A DNA stretch of 64,000 nucleotides from Akkermansiaceae bacterium (GCA_015061985.1 SUVN01000009.1:1-64000), one strand, 5' to 3'; positions 1 through 8,477 are shown, counted from the first letter of the stretch. A program made the numbers and translations. Notes: generated from the letters alone by a model not told the origin.

Positions 1-146
1 TAGCCCGGCAGGGTGGCCGCCGTATCCCCGCCGCCCCACCGCCGCACCCCGGCTGTACCCCTGCCGGGTGGGGTGGTATTCCTCACTTATTCAACAAAAG
101 CTCCGCACTTCCGGCGGCGCGATACAACAGCAAGAAGAAGAAACGA

Positions 147-383
147 ACAAAGGTGTATTTTGCACATCCTTATTCCTCGTTTGAACGCGGCAGTAATGAG
201 AACGCAAACAGGCTCATCCGACGCTTCCTACCTAAAGGAAGTACCTTTGATGAGTTAAGTCAGAGAGTTGTTCAGCGGCTGGCGCGTTGGATGAATAAAA
301 TCCCGCGAAAGCTCTTCGATGGTAAGTCCGCAAATGAGATGGTGAAAGCTCTCGGGCTGAATTTTGGGGATGCAAAGCACTAA
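147..383 (+). pseudogene. IS30-family transposase, C-terminal fragment
   Basis: The frame encodes only the last ~77 residues of an IS30-type DDE transposase. It begins inside the conserved YFAHPYSSFERGSNENANR block, which carries the catalytic Glu, and continues through the RRFLPKG and WMN..PRK segments to a stop. The helix-turn-helix N-terminus and the first two Asp residues are absent: the ~145 bases upstream are unrelated GC-rich DNA. A sequence resembling an IS30 terminal repeat follows at about 403-430. It is a decayed, immobile remnant. A second, more complete but frameshifted IS30 copy lies at 39.4-40.1 kb. Family recognition is from the conserved block; the exact subgroup is not determined. 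Confidence 0.8.
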
Positions 384-402
384 GAGCGCATTTTTTTCAA
401 AA

Positions 403-430
403 AGTGTTGCATTTGAACTTGCAATTCACC
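403..430 (+). repeat. Probable IS30 right terminal repeat
   Basis: The segment following the transposase fragment has the core GTTGCATTTGAACTTGCAAT. It resembles GTCGCATTTGATTTTGCAAC at about 40392-40411, outside the other IS30 remnant. The shared core and its position at the outer edge of each element suggest IS termini. No target-site duplication was identified. Confidence 0.45.
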
Positions 431-447
431 GCCTCTGGCCTGCAGTA

Positions 448-561
448 GGTCAAAGACTTAGTTGCAAAGCGTTTGCATGCGAGCAACGCGAGCGGAATTC
501 TCTACCTTATCCATCGTCCGTTTGACTTTGTTCTTCTTGTTAACTTCCCATTGGTTGGGCA
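448..561 (-). repeat. Dispersed intergenic repeat, copy A
   Basis: Read on the minus strand, this segment is nearly the same as the first ~110 bases of the element at 17970-18145. It shares the blocks GGGAAGTTAACAAGAAG, ACAAAGTCAAA and GGACGATGG. A shorter relative is at 46166-46290. It sits in the otherwise geneless 384-703 gap between the IS30 scar and smpB. I see no coding potential in it. Its 3' part, with the counterpart terminal repeat, is missing here. Confidence 0.7.
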
Positions 562-703
562 AGAACGCTTCTTCAGAGCATGGTTGATACAGCCTGCAAA
601 AGCATTGGGCGCGAGTGTAAAAAACAACAAAAGTATGATTGTTGGCGGGAAAATGAACAAGGAGAGGACTTCGACTGGGAGAAGCCCTCACCCGCCGACA
701 GAA

Positions 704-1186
704 TCAGTACCCCTTGTTGAAGCGGGTTACTTCGCGCTGGGCTTCGCGCAGTTCAACGCGTGCCTTGAGGTCGTAGCGCTGGTCGCGGTGGGTTTTACCG
801 CGGCCGATACCGAGCTCGGCTTTCACCTTACCGTTTTTCCAGTATAGACGCAGCAGGGGCAGGGCAAACCCTTTCTGCGCCTGCTGGATTTCCAGTTTGA
901 GGATTTCGCGCTTGTGCATCAGCAGACGGCGCGGCCGCTTGGCTTCGTGCTGGAACCACTTGCCGGCAGTTTCCCAGGGCTGGACATCGCAGCCGTAGAG
1001 GAAGAGCTGTCCTTTTTCCACGCGGGCGAAAGAGTCAGCGATGTTGACTCGCCCCTCGCGGATGGATTTGACCTCCGTGCCGCGCAGTTCGATACCGCAC
1101 TCATGCTTGCCGAGGATTTCGTAATCCCGGCCTGCTTTCTTGTTGCTGGCTATCAGGTTGTTCTGCGGTGCGGGCTTCTTGGCCAT
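704..1186 (-). CDS. smpB: SsrA-binding protein SmpB
   Basis: SmpB (160 aa) binds tmRNA and delivers it to stalled ribosomes for trans-translation and tagging of the unfinished peptide. The protein has the expected length and order: the N-terminal NKKAGRDYEILGK.E.GIEL.GTEVKS.R block, the oligonucleotide-binding barrel, and the basic tail GRGKTHRDQRYDLK that becomes helical in the decoding centre. It lies 89 bases downstream of rpoZ in the same direction, with a strong hairpin between them, so the two may be only partly co-transcribed. No tmRNA gene was recognised in this window. Family assignment is secure. Confidence 0.95.
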   Translation of the reverse strand: MAKKPAPQNNLIASNKKAGRDYEILGKHECGIELRGTEVKSIREGRVNIADSFARVEKGQLFLYGCDVQPWETAGKWFQHEAKRPRRLLMHKREILKLEIQQAQKGFALPLLRLYWKNGKVKAELGIGRGKTHRDQRYDLKARVELREAQREVTRFNKGY

Positions 1187-1217
1187 GTGTTATCGTGGTG
1201 GGGGCTGGTTAAAGTGT

Positions 1218-1251
1218 CGGCCCGGCTCCGATGATTCGGAGAGCCGGGCCG
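1218..1251 (-). terminator. GC-rich hairpin between rpoZ and smpB
   Basis: CGGCCCGGCT-CCGA pairs with TCGG-AG-AGCCGGGCCG around a 4-nt loop with a small bulge. The stem is very stable, but no good U-tract follows on the minus strand. It could be an attenuator, a processing site or an imperfect terminator for rpoZ. Confidence 0.5.
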
Positions 1252-1275
1252 CGTAGAAAAATTACCCGGTCTGAA

Positions 1276-1581
1276 TTACAGGGTGAGGGTGGTTTCAATG
1301 ACGGGGGGCTCACCGGCCTCTGCGGCCAGAGCCTCGAAGGGATCAACGTCGTCATTGGCGGCACGGGCGGCGGCCAGTTCCTCGTCTGTCTGCTCACGCC
1401 AGACAATCTTACCCTCAATGATTTCGGTCAGGGCGATATCGCCACACTGCATTTCCGGCGTGGTGACCACGTAGGGATCAGCACCGTGGTTGAGCTGCTG
1501 CACGCGCTTGGACACGATGTTGACCAGCAGCTGGTTATCGCCTACGATTTCAACGGCTTTTTCGATGAGTTCGACTTTCAT
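1276..1581 (-). CDS. rpoZ: RNA polymerase omega subunit
   Basis: A 101-aa protein beginning MKVELIEKAVEIVGD matches RpoZ, the small subunit that chaperones beta-prime into core polymerase. The first ~65 residues show the family pattern: an N-terminal helix, then LVNIVSKRVQQL, a short loop, and DIALTEIIEGKIVW. The ~35-residue acidic Asp/Glu/Ala-rich tail is poorly conserved, as is usual. I chose the internal ATG at 1581 because the nine residues of the longer reading do not fit the family. A good promoter lies 45 bases upstream. Confidence 0.85.
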   Translation of the reverse strand: MKVELIEKAVEIVGDNQLLVNIVSKRVQQLNHGADPYVVTTPEMQCGDIALTEIIEGKIVWREQTDEELAAARAANDDVDPFEALAAEAGEPPVIETTLTL

Positions 1582-1625
1582 GGGGAAAATGATGGTGACA
1601 CTCCGCACCCTTTGTGCGGCGGGTC

Positions 1626-1654
1626 AATATATCATGAGGTAGTCACATTTGCAA
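1626..1654 (-). promoter_or_regulatory. Promoter of rpoZ
   Basis: TTGCAA (1649-1654), a 17-bp spacer and TATATT (1626-1631), read leftward. The match to a sigma70-type promoter is good, and it predicts a leader of roughly 38 nt before the chosen start. Confidence 0.65.
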
Positions 1655-1702
1655 GCCCATAATCGCAAAATGTCAGTAACTTTTGTAAATTTTCGTTGAT
1701 AT

Positions 1703-3160
1703 TCAGCATCCTGCGAGTGCCTGCGGCAGGTGGGCGATGACCTGGCCGGCGCGGATGGCGGGGGGATATCCGGTGGCAGCCAGGGCGGCTTCTGCGGCGC
1801 GGCCGCAGGCGTAAGCCCCCAGCGCAGCGGCGCGGAGGGGGGCAAGCCCCTGAGCCGCGAGGGCGCCGATGGTGCCGGCCAGCACATCGCCCTGACCGCC
1901 GTTGGCCATGAAGGGGCCGCCGCTCACGTTGTAGTAGCAGTTGTACCTGTCGGCGATGATGCTGCGCGCACCTTTCAGCAGGAGGGTGCAGGGGTTGGCT
2001 TCCGTAAAACGCTGCACGATGTCGCGGCGACGACCGCCGAGGGCCTGCAAGCGGTTCATTTCGCCCGGATGCGGGGTGAGGATGTGGTTGCTGCGGAAGG
2101 TCCAGCCTCTTTCGGCCGCGGTGTTGAGCGCATCTGCATCCAGTACCACAGGGCATGTCGCGTGGGTGATGAGTTGCAGCAGATTTTCTGCCCGGGGCGT
2201 GTTCTGGTGGCCGATGCCGGGGCCGATGACCCAGGCCCGCACCGACTGTGCCGAAAGCATGAGGGACGGCAGCAGGGGAGACACCATCACTTCCGGGGTG
2301 ACCCGCGCGGCCAGCAGGTCACAGACCTCCTCCGGGCAGTAGAGGTTCACGAGCCCGGCCCCGGCTGCCACGGCAGCTTCGGCGCACATTTGTGCCGCGC
2401 CAATCATACCCTTGCTGCCGGCGATGATGCCGACGCGCCCCGCGCGGTTCTTGAAATGGGAGTAGGGGCGGCGGGGCAGCCAAGCGCGGGTGAGTTCGGG
2501 GCAGAGCACCTGTGCATCGGAGCAGGGGGTGAGCGTCACCTCCGGCAGCGGGATGCAGAGCAGGCGCCCCACGGCATCCTCTGCACCATCCACCAGCATA
2601 CCGGGCTTCACACAGCCGATGGCGGCGGTGATATCTGCCATCACCACATGGGTGCCGCCTCTGCCGTTGTCGGCATTCAATCCGGTGGGTATATCAATGG
2701 ATAACAGCAGGCTGCGGGGTGATTCGGCACGCAGGGCGTTCATCTCGCGCACGAGCTCGGCATAGGCGGGGCGCAGCTCGCCGCGGGCACCGCTGCCCAG
2801 CAATCCGTCGATAATCAGCAGCCCGGGTTGAGGGGCGGGCCGCTCCGTATCAATCGGCGTGGTGATGCGGAAAAGCTCCCGGCGGGAATCCGGGGAAAGC
2901 TCCTCTGCCTCGCAGACGGACCGCAGCGTGACCGGGCAGCCGAAGCGGGCGGCCAGGCCCAGAGCGTCTCCGGCATTGTTGCCGCGCCCGGCATAGACAA
3001 CGACCCGCTGCGGATGCAGCCCGGCGGTGAGCGCTTCGCGCTGCCAGGCTTGCCACAGCCGCTCAATGACGGCATCCATCAGCTCGCCGGAGGTGACGGC
3101 TCCTGTGGCGAAGAGTTGTTGCTCCGCTGCGCGAATCTCATCTGCAGAGGCGATAATCAT
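1703..3160 (-). CDS. nnr: Bifunctional NAD(P)H-hydrate epimerase/dehydratase
   Basis: A 485-aa fusion that repairs hydrated NAD(P)H. The N-terminal half (about 1-210) is the YjeF_N epimerase fold, with VYAGRGNNAGDAL and a DGLLGSGARGEL loop. The C-terminal half (about 225-485) is the ADP/ATP-dependent dehydratase, a ribokinase-like fold with VLDADALN, LTPHPGEM and the nucleotide-binding GGQGDVLAGTIGA. Both halves look intact. The start lies 12 bases after the M16 peptidase stop, so the two genes are probably co-transcribed. No metabolic link between them is evident. Confidence 0.95.
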   Translation of the reverse strand: MIIASADEIRAAEQQLFATGAVTSGELMDAVIERLWQAWQREALTAGLHPQRVVVYAGRGNNAGDALGLAARFGCPVTLRSVCEAEELSPDSRRELFRITTPIDTERPAPQPGLLIIDGLLGSGARGELRPAYAELVREMNALRAESPRSLLLSIDIPTGLNADNGRGGTHVVMADITAAIGCVKPGMLVDGAEDAVGRLLCIPLPEVTLTPCSDAQVLCPELTRAWLPRRPYSHFKNRAGRVGIIAGSKGMIGAAQMCAEAAVAAGAGLVNLYCPEEVCDLLAARVTPEVMVSPLLPSLMLSAQSVRAWVIGPGIGHQNTPRAENLLQLITHATCPVVLDADALNTAAERGWTFRSNHILTPHPGEMNRLQALGGRRRDIVQRFTEANPCTLLLKGARSIIADRYNCYYNVSGGPFMANGGQGDVLAGTIGALAAQGLAPLRAAALGAYACGRAAEAALAATGYPPAIRAGQVIAHLPQALAGC

Positions 3161-3172
3161 GGCGGTAACAGG

Positions 3173-5668
3173 TTAGCGGACGGTGACCCAAGTGCGGGTG
3201 GCTGTGGGGGAGAGGATGCGGGCGATGTAGCTGTTCATGGCCTGCGGGGTGATTGCCTTGAGCATGTCGGGCAGGCGGTCATTGTAATCCGCCCCCAGCC
3301 CCAGCAGGGTGTTGACCGCCATGGCAGAGCATTGCTTGCCGCAGGATTGGAGGGAGAGCAGCCGCCCGGTCAGCGCGGCGGAGCGGCTGCGCTCCAGCGC
3401 GTCCTCGGGCATGCCGTTTTCGAACAATTGGTTGAGGATATACGAGAGGGCGGTGCGGGCTTCCTCCACCTGCTCCGGGGCAGTGCCCAGGTAGAAGTAC
3501 AGGCAGCCGGTATCGAGCCCCAACAGGGAAGCTGCGGCGGCGTAGTATGCCAGCCCGCGGCGTTCGCGGATTTCGGAGAACACGGGGCCGGACATATCGC
3601 GGCACCATTCCTCAAAGAGCGTTTGCAGGGGCACCTCATCATCCGTGGCGGTGAGCGCAGGCAGGGCCACGACCAGCACGGCCTGCTCCTTGCCGGCAGA
3701 GATGGTTTCATCCCCGGGCATCTGGGTTGGGGTGGGTGTGCCGGTGGCCGGGCATCCGGCGGGCATGGAGCCGAAGAGCAGCTCTGCCAGCTGCACCACG
3801 GCTTCCGGGGCAATATCACCCGCCACAGCCAGCACGGCGTTGCGGCCGCACATCAGGCGTGCATGGTGGGCGGACAGAGTGCTGCGGTTCAGGGAGCTGA
3901 TGCTCTCCACCGTGCCGTCGCGGTGGTTGCCGTAGGAGACGCTGCCAAAGCACAGACTGCGGATGCGCCGGAACGCCAGCGCCGCCGGGTCCTCCTCCGC
4001 ATCCAGCACATCGGCTATCATGGCTTTCTTTTCTGTTTCAATGGCATCCGACGGCAGCGCCGGACGCAGGGCGGCATCCGCCAGCAGCTCCAGCAGGGTT
4101 GGCAGGTCGTTCCGGAGGCATCGCCCGCTGAGGCTCAGGGTATTATTGCCGGCATTGCCGGAGATGGAGGCCCCCAGATTTTCCACCGCGTCGGCCCACT
4201 GCGCGGCGCTGCGGGTGGCGGTGCCTTTCAGCAGACATTCGGAGAGCAGGCTGTTGATACCGGCGGTCTGCACCGTTTCCGTGGGGCTGCCGGCGAGCAC
4301 CGCCAGCGTGGCGTGTGCCATGGGCACGCGGCGGTCAATGCGGGTGACGATGCGCAGCCCGTTGGCGAGTTCATGAACGACCGGAGCATCCCCGATACCG
4401 ATGGCGCTTTCCTCTGCCTGCGGCGGGTTGGTGCCGATGGGGTCGACACTCACTTCCGTGAGCCGCTCCGGGCGCAGGTAGGTGGCGGCAGCGCGTGCCA
4501 GGTCGACGGCTGTCACCTGTTCCAGCGCAGCGTCCCATTCCTCCATGCAGTTCAGGTTGCGGTTCAGATGCCAGGACATGCCGACCGTGCCGGCCAGCCC
4601 CTGCACTGTGGACAGGGTGCGCAGCCGCGCCACTTTCATCTGGCGGCGCGTGCGCAGTCGCGCTTCCTCAAAGTCGGCCTCCGGCAGTGTGCGGAGGTAG
4701 TCCAGCATGGCGTTACGCAGGGTATCGCGGTCGGTGCGCTCCACATCGGCCTCCAGCACCATGGCTCCTTCGCCCTCGCGGTTCGGCACCATCATCACGC
4801 TCACATCGTGCGCCAGCCCTTCCTCGTCGTGAAACTTCTTATAGAGCCAGGCGCTGCGCCCCTCACCCAGGATGGAACCCAGCATGCTGATGGCGGCGGC
4901 ATCCGGGTGGTTGGAATGCGGCACCCGCCAGGCCAGCATCAGCGTGGAGGTCGGCTGGGCAAACTCCCGGCGGTGCAGACGCGGCCCCCATTGCCGTGCC
5001 TCTGCCGTGTGCGGGCGCGGCGGCAGCGGAGTGGCGGGCAGTTGCCCCACCTCTTGCTCCACGGCTTGGAAAAAGCTCTCTGTCGGCACATCTCCGGCCG
5101 CACAGATGAACACATTGCCGGGTACGTAGCGGCGGCAGTGACTGTTCACCATGTCGCTGTGGCTCAGGCGGTCAAATGCCTCCGGCTCGCCGATGACGGG
5201 CAGGCGGCGCGGGTGACTTTTGAAGAGGGTCGTGATGAGGGCGCGGTAGGATGCGTCCTGCGGGTCGTCATTATACATAGCCATCTCGCGGCGGATGACA
5301 TCGCGCTCGCGCTCGAATTCTTCCTCCGGGAAGGTGGGGTGAAACACCAGCTGCGCCAGCAGGTGCAGGAACTCCCGCCAGTGCTCGGCAGGGCCGTCGA
5401 TGTGGTACACGGTGCGGTCGGTGCTGGTATAGGCATTCCAACTTCCTCCCAGTGCGGGTACGCGTTCGTTGAGCTCCTGTCCGCTGAACTCCTCCGTCCC
5501 CTTGAACACCATGTGCTCAATCAGATGCGATATCCCCGCCCCCGCGTGCTCTTCCTCGTGTATCGACCCGCTTTCCACCCAGAACTGGAGCGACACCAGC
5601 GGCAGATTCCGCTGCGCTGCCACCATGGCCGTCAGTCCGTTCGGGCATACATGTACCTCGTGCTGCAT
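3173..5668 (-). CDS. M16 (insulinase-family) zinc peptidase, fused double-domain form
   Basis: The 831-aa protein contains two M16 halves, each an active-like plus an inactive-like subdomain. The inverted zinc motif HLIEH is at His48-Glu51-His52, and the downstream acidic ERERDVIRREM helix can supply the third ligand. The second half, near residue 440, lacks the metal motif and should form the other wall of the chamber. No signal peptide is evident, so it is probably cytoplasmic and degrades peptides. I chose the ATG at 5668 because the upstream ATG at 5677 lies inside the promoter -10 box. Confidence 0.9.
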   Translation of the reverse strand: MQHEVHVCPNGLTAMVAAQRNLPLVSLQFWVESGSIHEEEHAGAGISHLIEHMVFKGTEEFSGQELNERVPALGGSWNAYTSTDRTVYHIDGPAEHWREFLHLLAQLVFHPTFPEEEFERERDVIRREMAMYNDDPQDASYRALITTLFKSHPRRLPVIGEPEAFDRLSHSDMVNSHCRRYVPGNVFICAAGDVPTESFFQAVEQEVGQLPATPLPPRPHTAEARQWGPRLHRREFAQPTSTLMLAWRVPHSNHPDAAAISMLGSILGEGRSAWLYKKFHDEEGLAHDVSVMMVPNREGEGAMVLEADVERTDRDTLRNAMLDYLRTLPEADFEEARLRTRRQMKVARLRTLSTVQGLAGTVGMSWHLNRNLNCMEEWDAALEQVTAVDLARAAATYLRPERLTEVSVDPIGTNPPQAEESAIGIGDAPVVHELANGLRIVTRIDRRVPMAHATLAVLAGSPTETVQTAGINSLLSECLLKGTATRSAAQWADAVENLGASISGNAGNNTLSLSGRCLRNDLPTLLELLADAALRPALPSDAIETEKKAMIADVLDAEEDPAALAFRRIRSLCFGSVSYGNHRDGTVESISSLNRSTLSAHHARLMCGRNAVLAVAGDIAPEAVVQLAELLFGSMPAGCPATGTPTPTQMPGDETISAGKEQAVLVVALPALTATDDEVPLQTLFEEWCRDMSGPVFSEIRERRGLAYYAAAASLLGLDTGCLYFYLGTAPEQVEEARTALSYILNQLFENGMPEDALERSRSAALTGRLLSLQSCGKQCSAMAVNTLLGLGADYNDRLPDMLKAITPQAMNSYIARILSPTATRTWVTVR

Positions 5669-5675
5669 GCCCTGC

Positions 5676-5705
5676 ATTATGCCACATCTTCCCCCGCCAC
5701 GACAA
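5676..5705 (-). promoter_or_regulatory. Promoter of the M16 peptidase gene
   Basis: TTGTCG (5700-5705), an 18-bp spacer and CATAAT (5676-5681), read leftward. The -10 ends 7 bases before the chosen ATG, so the transcript is predicted to be leaderless. Confidence 0.55.
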
Positions 5706-5744
5706 CGCAGAATCGTGAATTCTCACCCTTTTTTCTGCTAAATT

Positions 5745-5779
5745 CCCGAAATTCGGGAGTGCTGTTCCCGAATTTCGGG
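5745..5779. promoter_or_regulatory. Twin 13-bp palindromes upstream of the M16 gene
   Basis: CCCGAA-A-TTCGGG (5745-5757) and CCCGAA-T-TTCGGG (5767-5779) are each perfect palindromes with a 1-nt centre. They are spaced 22 bp centre to centre, about two helical turns. They lie 40-75 bases upstream of the predicted M16 promoter -35. The geometry suggests a pair of operator sites for a dimeric repressor, or a cruciform. Confidence 0.5.
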
Positions 5780-5804
5780 AATAGTGCCGGAGCCGGGGGA
5801 TATA

Positions 5805-5841
5805 AAACACCCCTCCGCATGGTGATGCCGGAGGGGTGTTT
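5805..5841 (-). terminator. Terminator of metY
   Basis: A perfect 13-bp stem, AAACACCCCTCCG / CGGAGGGGTGTTT, with an 11-nt loop. On the minus strand it is followed by TTTTATA. It lies 30 bases beyond the metY stop. Confidence 0.8.
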
Positions 5842-5870
5842 CGTATGAATGGTTCCGGTTGCCAATCCGA

Positions 5871-7148
5871 TTATTGGATGGCGGCGAGAGCCTGCTTGAG
5901 GTCATCGATGATATCCTCAGCATCCTCAATGCCCACGGAGAAGCGGATGAGGTCGGGCTTCACACCGGCTTCGATGAGCTGCTCATCGGAGAGCTGGCGG
6001 TGGGTGTGGCTGGCGGGGTGCAGCACACAGGTGCGGGCATCGGCCACGTGGGTCACGATGGAGGCCAGCTTCAGGCTGTCCATGAACTTGATGGCGCGCT
6101 CACGCCCGCCCTTGATACCGAAAGTGACTACGCCGCAGGTGCGGCCGCCGTCGAACTGCTTCTGCGCCAGCGCATAGTATTTGTTGGAGGGAAGACCCGC
6201 GTAGTTAATCCAGGCCACATCCGGCTGGGTTTCCAGGAATTCGGCCACCTTCTGGGCGTTTTCGCAGTGGCGGGGCACACGCAGGTGCAGCGTCTCCAGT
6301 CCCAGATTGAGCAGGAAGGCATTCATGGGTGAGGGGATGGAGCCCAGATCGCGCATGAGCTGGACGGTACATTTGGTGATGTAGGCACCGGCACCGAAAG
6401 CCTGCGTATACACCAGCCCGTGGTAGGAATCATCCGGCTGAGTCAGTCCGGGGAACTTGTCTGCATGGGCATTCCAATCGAACTTGCCGCTGTCCACAAT
6501 CACGCCGCCCACCTGGGTGGCATGGCCGTCCATGTACTTGGTGGTGGAGTGCATGACGATATCGGCACCATGCTCAAAGGGACGGCAGTTCATGGGGGTG
6601 GCAAAGGTATTGTCCACAATCAGCGGCACCCCGTTCTTGTGGGCAATGTCGGCCATCTTGCGGATGTCAAGCACCTGCAGAGAGGGGTTGGATATCGTCT
6701 CGGAGAACAGACACTTGGTGTTGGGGCGGAATGCCTTCTGGATTTCCTCCTCCGGGGCATCCTGATCCACGAAGGTGACCTCAATACCCAGCTTTTTGAA
6801 AGTGACGGCAAAGAGGTTGAAGGTGCCGCCGTAGATGGCAGAGGTGGAGACGAAGTGGTCACCGGCCTCGCAGATGTTGAAGATAGAGTAGAACGAGGCA
6901 GCCTGACCGGAAGAGGTCAGAATGGCCGCCACGCCGCCCTCCAGCTCGGCAATTTTCTTGGCCACACATTCGTTGGTGGGGTTCTGCAGGCGGGTGTAGA
7001 AGAATCCGGCTTCCTCCAAATCAAACAGGCGTGCCATCTGCTCGCTCGTCTCGTACTTGAAGGTGGTGGACTGGTAAATGGGCAGCACACGCGGCTCACC
7101 CTTCTTCGGGTTCCAGCCGCTCTGAACGCAAATGGTGGAGGTTTTCAT
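5871..7148 (-). CDS. metY: O-acetylhomoserine sulfhydrylase (PLP-dependent)
   Basis: The 425-aa Cys/Met-metabolism PLP enzyme should make homocysteine from O-acetyl-L-homoserine and sulfide. The Schiff-base lysine is Lys204 in HSTTKYMDGH. TSSGQAA (~78-84) and the VDNTFATP loop are the typical phosphate and cofactor contacts, and the length and the N-terminal TICVQSGWNP fit O-acetylhomoserine sulfhydrylases better than gamma-synthases. The ATG at 7148 is preferred over a 39-residue extension because a promoter sits immediately before it. A strong terminator follows, so the gene is monocistronic. Confidence 0.9.
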   Translation of the reverse strand: MKTSTICVQSGWNPKKGEPRVLPIYQSTTFKYETSEQMARLFDLEEAGFFYTRLQNPTNECVAKKIAELEGGVAAILTSSGQAASFYSIFNICEAGDHFVSTSAIYGGTFNLFAVTFKKLGIEVTFVDQDAPEEEIQKAFRPNTKCLFSETISNPSLQVLDIRKMADIAHKNGVPLIVDNTFATPMNCRPFEHGADIVMHSTTKYMDGHATQVGGVIVDSGKFDWNAHADKFPGLTQPDDSYHGLVYTQAFGAGAYITKCTVQLMRDLGSIPSPMNAFLLNLGLETLHLRVPRHCENAQKVAEFLETQPDVAWINYAGLPSNKYYALAQKQFDGGRTCGVVTFGIKGGRERAIKFMDSLKLASIVTHVADARTCVLHPASHTHRQLSDEQLIEAGVKPDLIRFSVGIEDAEDIIDDLKQALAAIQ

Positions 7149-7157
7149 CGTGCGCCC

Positions 7158-7186
7158 AGCATAGCATAGCATCCCCTCTCCTGCAA
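7158..7186 (-). promoter_or_regulatory. Promoter of metY
   Basis: TTGCAG (7181-7186), a 17-bp spacer and TATGCT (7158-7163), read leftward. The -10 ends 9 bases before the ATG, which predicts a leaderless or nearly leaderless transcript. Confidence 0.6.
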
Positions 7187-7276
7187 GCATTAAGCCCGGC
7201 TTATTGGGGGATATGCCTGAGAAACTCTGTTCGGAAAGGAAGACAGAGCTATTACCTTCCCTCAATATCCGCTGTA

Positions 7277-7422
7277 TATCGCATTACATAAGCGATATAC
7301 TTTTTTTTATTGATGGAGTAACAGGTAAAGAAGGATAAAACCGATTCTCATCTCCTTCTTCTGGGTATTCGTTACTGACTGAACGACATTTTTTTGCTTG
7401 ACTTTGCTTATGTAATGCGATA
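7277..7422. promoter_or_regulatory. Paired inverted operator-like elements between metY and the GH16 gene
   Basis: TATCGCATTACATAAGC (7277-7293) recurs as its perfect reverse complement at 7406-7422, 146 bp end to end. The left copy belongs to a 19-bp palindrome ATCGC-N9-GCGAT (7278-7296) with 9-bp arms when extended. The right copy lies almost exactly in the spacer of the GH16 promoter. The remaining bases of this 340-base intergenic gap show no gene. Confidence 0.6.
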
Positions 7423-7426
7423 ATAG
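7398..7426 (+). promoter_or_regulatory. Promoter of the GH16 gene, overlapped by an operator-like repeat
   Basis: TTGACT (7398-7403), a 17-bp spacer and TAATAG (7421-7426). The spacer is filled by the inverted repeat GCTTATGTAATGCGATA, so a protein bound there would occlude polymerase. The predicted leader is about 57 nt. Confidence 0.65.
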
Positions 7427-7489
7427 TCCCCAGTGGAGGGTAGGTATGTCCTGTCCTCTTTCTCTCTTACGCTTTTACTTTAGTGCTTT

Positions 7490-8458
7490 ATGAAACAGAT
7501 AACATTTGCATTGCTGGCATTTTGCGGCATGGCCGGGGCAGTCGGTGTGCCGGATGGCTACACGCTGGTCGTGGGCGATGAATTTAACAGCGGTTCCCTC
7601 AATACGGACATTTGGGGGAAGTTTGATTACAATGCAGCCACTTCCAACTGGGTACAGTTCATGTCACAGGATGATGATATGTATGTGTGCGATGCGGAGG
7701 CCGGTACCTTGAATCTGAAAGCCCGCTATGGGGATTACTCATCGCAGTGGAAGAGTTTGCAGGGAGACCCCTATGCAGAAGGTAAGACTTTTGCAGCGGG
7801 TGCTATCTATTCGAAGCTGGAGTTCCAGTACGGCTATGTGGAGGTGCGCGCTCGCATGGATTCTGCCTGGGGGCTCTGGCCGGCTATCTGGCTGTATACC
7901 ACGGATGGCAGCAAGGGGGGCGAAATTGATATGCTGGAGCATCTGAACTATTCCGGTTCCTATTATATCACCACCCACGGCAATAATTCATACCATACAA
8001 CGTGTGTCAGCTATGGGGGCACCCGTGCCGATTGGCATACCTATGGCATGCTGTGGGAGAAGAACTGCATCACCATGTATCTGGATGGACAGCAGGTGGT
8101 ACAGTGGACCGGGCTCCCGGCTCATGACATAGAAGGAAATACGTTCCGCCTGCGCCTGACGCAGCAGATTGGTGGTGATTGGGTTGGATATTCTGCGGAA
8201 TCCATGATGAGTAATACCGCGATGCAGAACCTCATCAATAATAATTATGATGATGATGGTAATCTCATTGATTCCGATGGCAAGGATTATGAGATTGATT
8301 ATGTGCGAATCTACCAGAAGACGGAGGATCCGGCCTTGCTGAAGGCGTCGCCGGTGGCAATGAGCAGCTATGCTGCAGTTGCCGTACCGGAACCTGCGAC
8401 AACTACTCTCAGCCTGTTGGCTCTGGCTTCTCTGGCTACGCGCCGGCGCCGCAAATGA
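7490..8458 (+). CDS. Secreted GH16 glycoside hydrolase with PEP-CTERM anchor
   Basis: A 322-aa exported enzyme of the beta-glucanase/agarase/carrageenase jelly-roll family. Residues 1-17 form a signal peptide. The catalytic EIDMLE motif (E-x-D-x-x-E type) places the nucleophile at Glu145, the assisting Asp at 147 and the acid/base at Glu150, preceded by the substrate-cleft WGLWPAIWLY segment. The C-terminus is a PEP-CTERM sorting signal: VPEP, a hydrophobic helix and ARRRRK-like basic end, cut by an exosortase not encoded here. Substrate cannot be deduced; laminarin-type, mixed-linkage or mucin-associated glycans are all possible. A second PEP-CTERM gene follows 19 bases later. Confidence 0.9.
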   Translation: MKQITFALLAFCGMAGAVGVPDGYTLVVGDEFNSGSLNTDIWGKFDYNAATSNWVQFMSQDDDMYVCDAEAGTLNLKARYGDYSSQWKSLQGDPYAEGKTFAAGAIYSKLEFQYGYVEVRARMDSAWGLWPAIWLYTTDGSKGGEIDMLEHLNYSGSYYITTHGNNSYHTTCVSYGGTRADWHTYGMLWEKNCITMYLDGQQVVQWTGLPAHDIEGNTFRLRLTQQIGGDWVGYSAESMMSNTAMQNLINNNYDDDGNLIDSDGKDYEIDYVRIYQKTEDPALLKASPVAMSSYAAVAVPEPATTTLSLLALASLATRRRRK

Positions 8459-8477
8459 ACAACTTTCTTTAACTGTT

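Noticed and set aside
1..146. GC-rich start of the window with an inverted repeat (4-13 and 59-68)
   Set aside because: The context is cut off by the window edge, and neither a gene nor a terminator can be supported.
458..847. Small open frames between the IS30 scar and smpB
   Set aside because: They overlap the dispersed repeat or the smpB coding region and show no protein-like features.
2828..5848. A 1006-codon open frame on the plus strand opposite nnr and the M16 peptidase
   Set aside because: It is antisense to two well-supported genes, with His/Gly/Gln-rich composition typical of GC-rich shadow frames and no motif.
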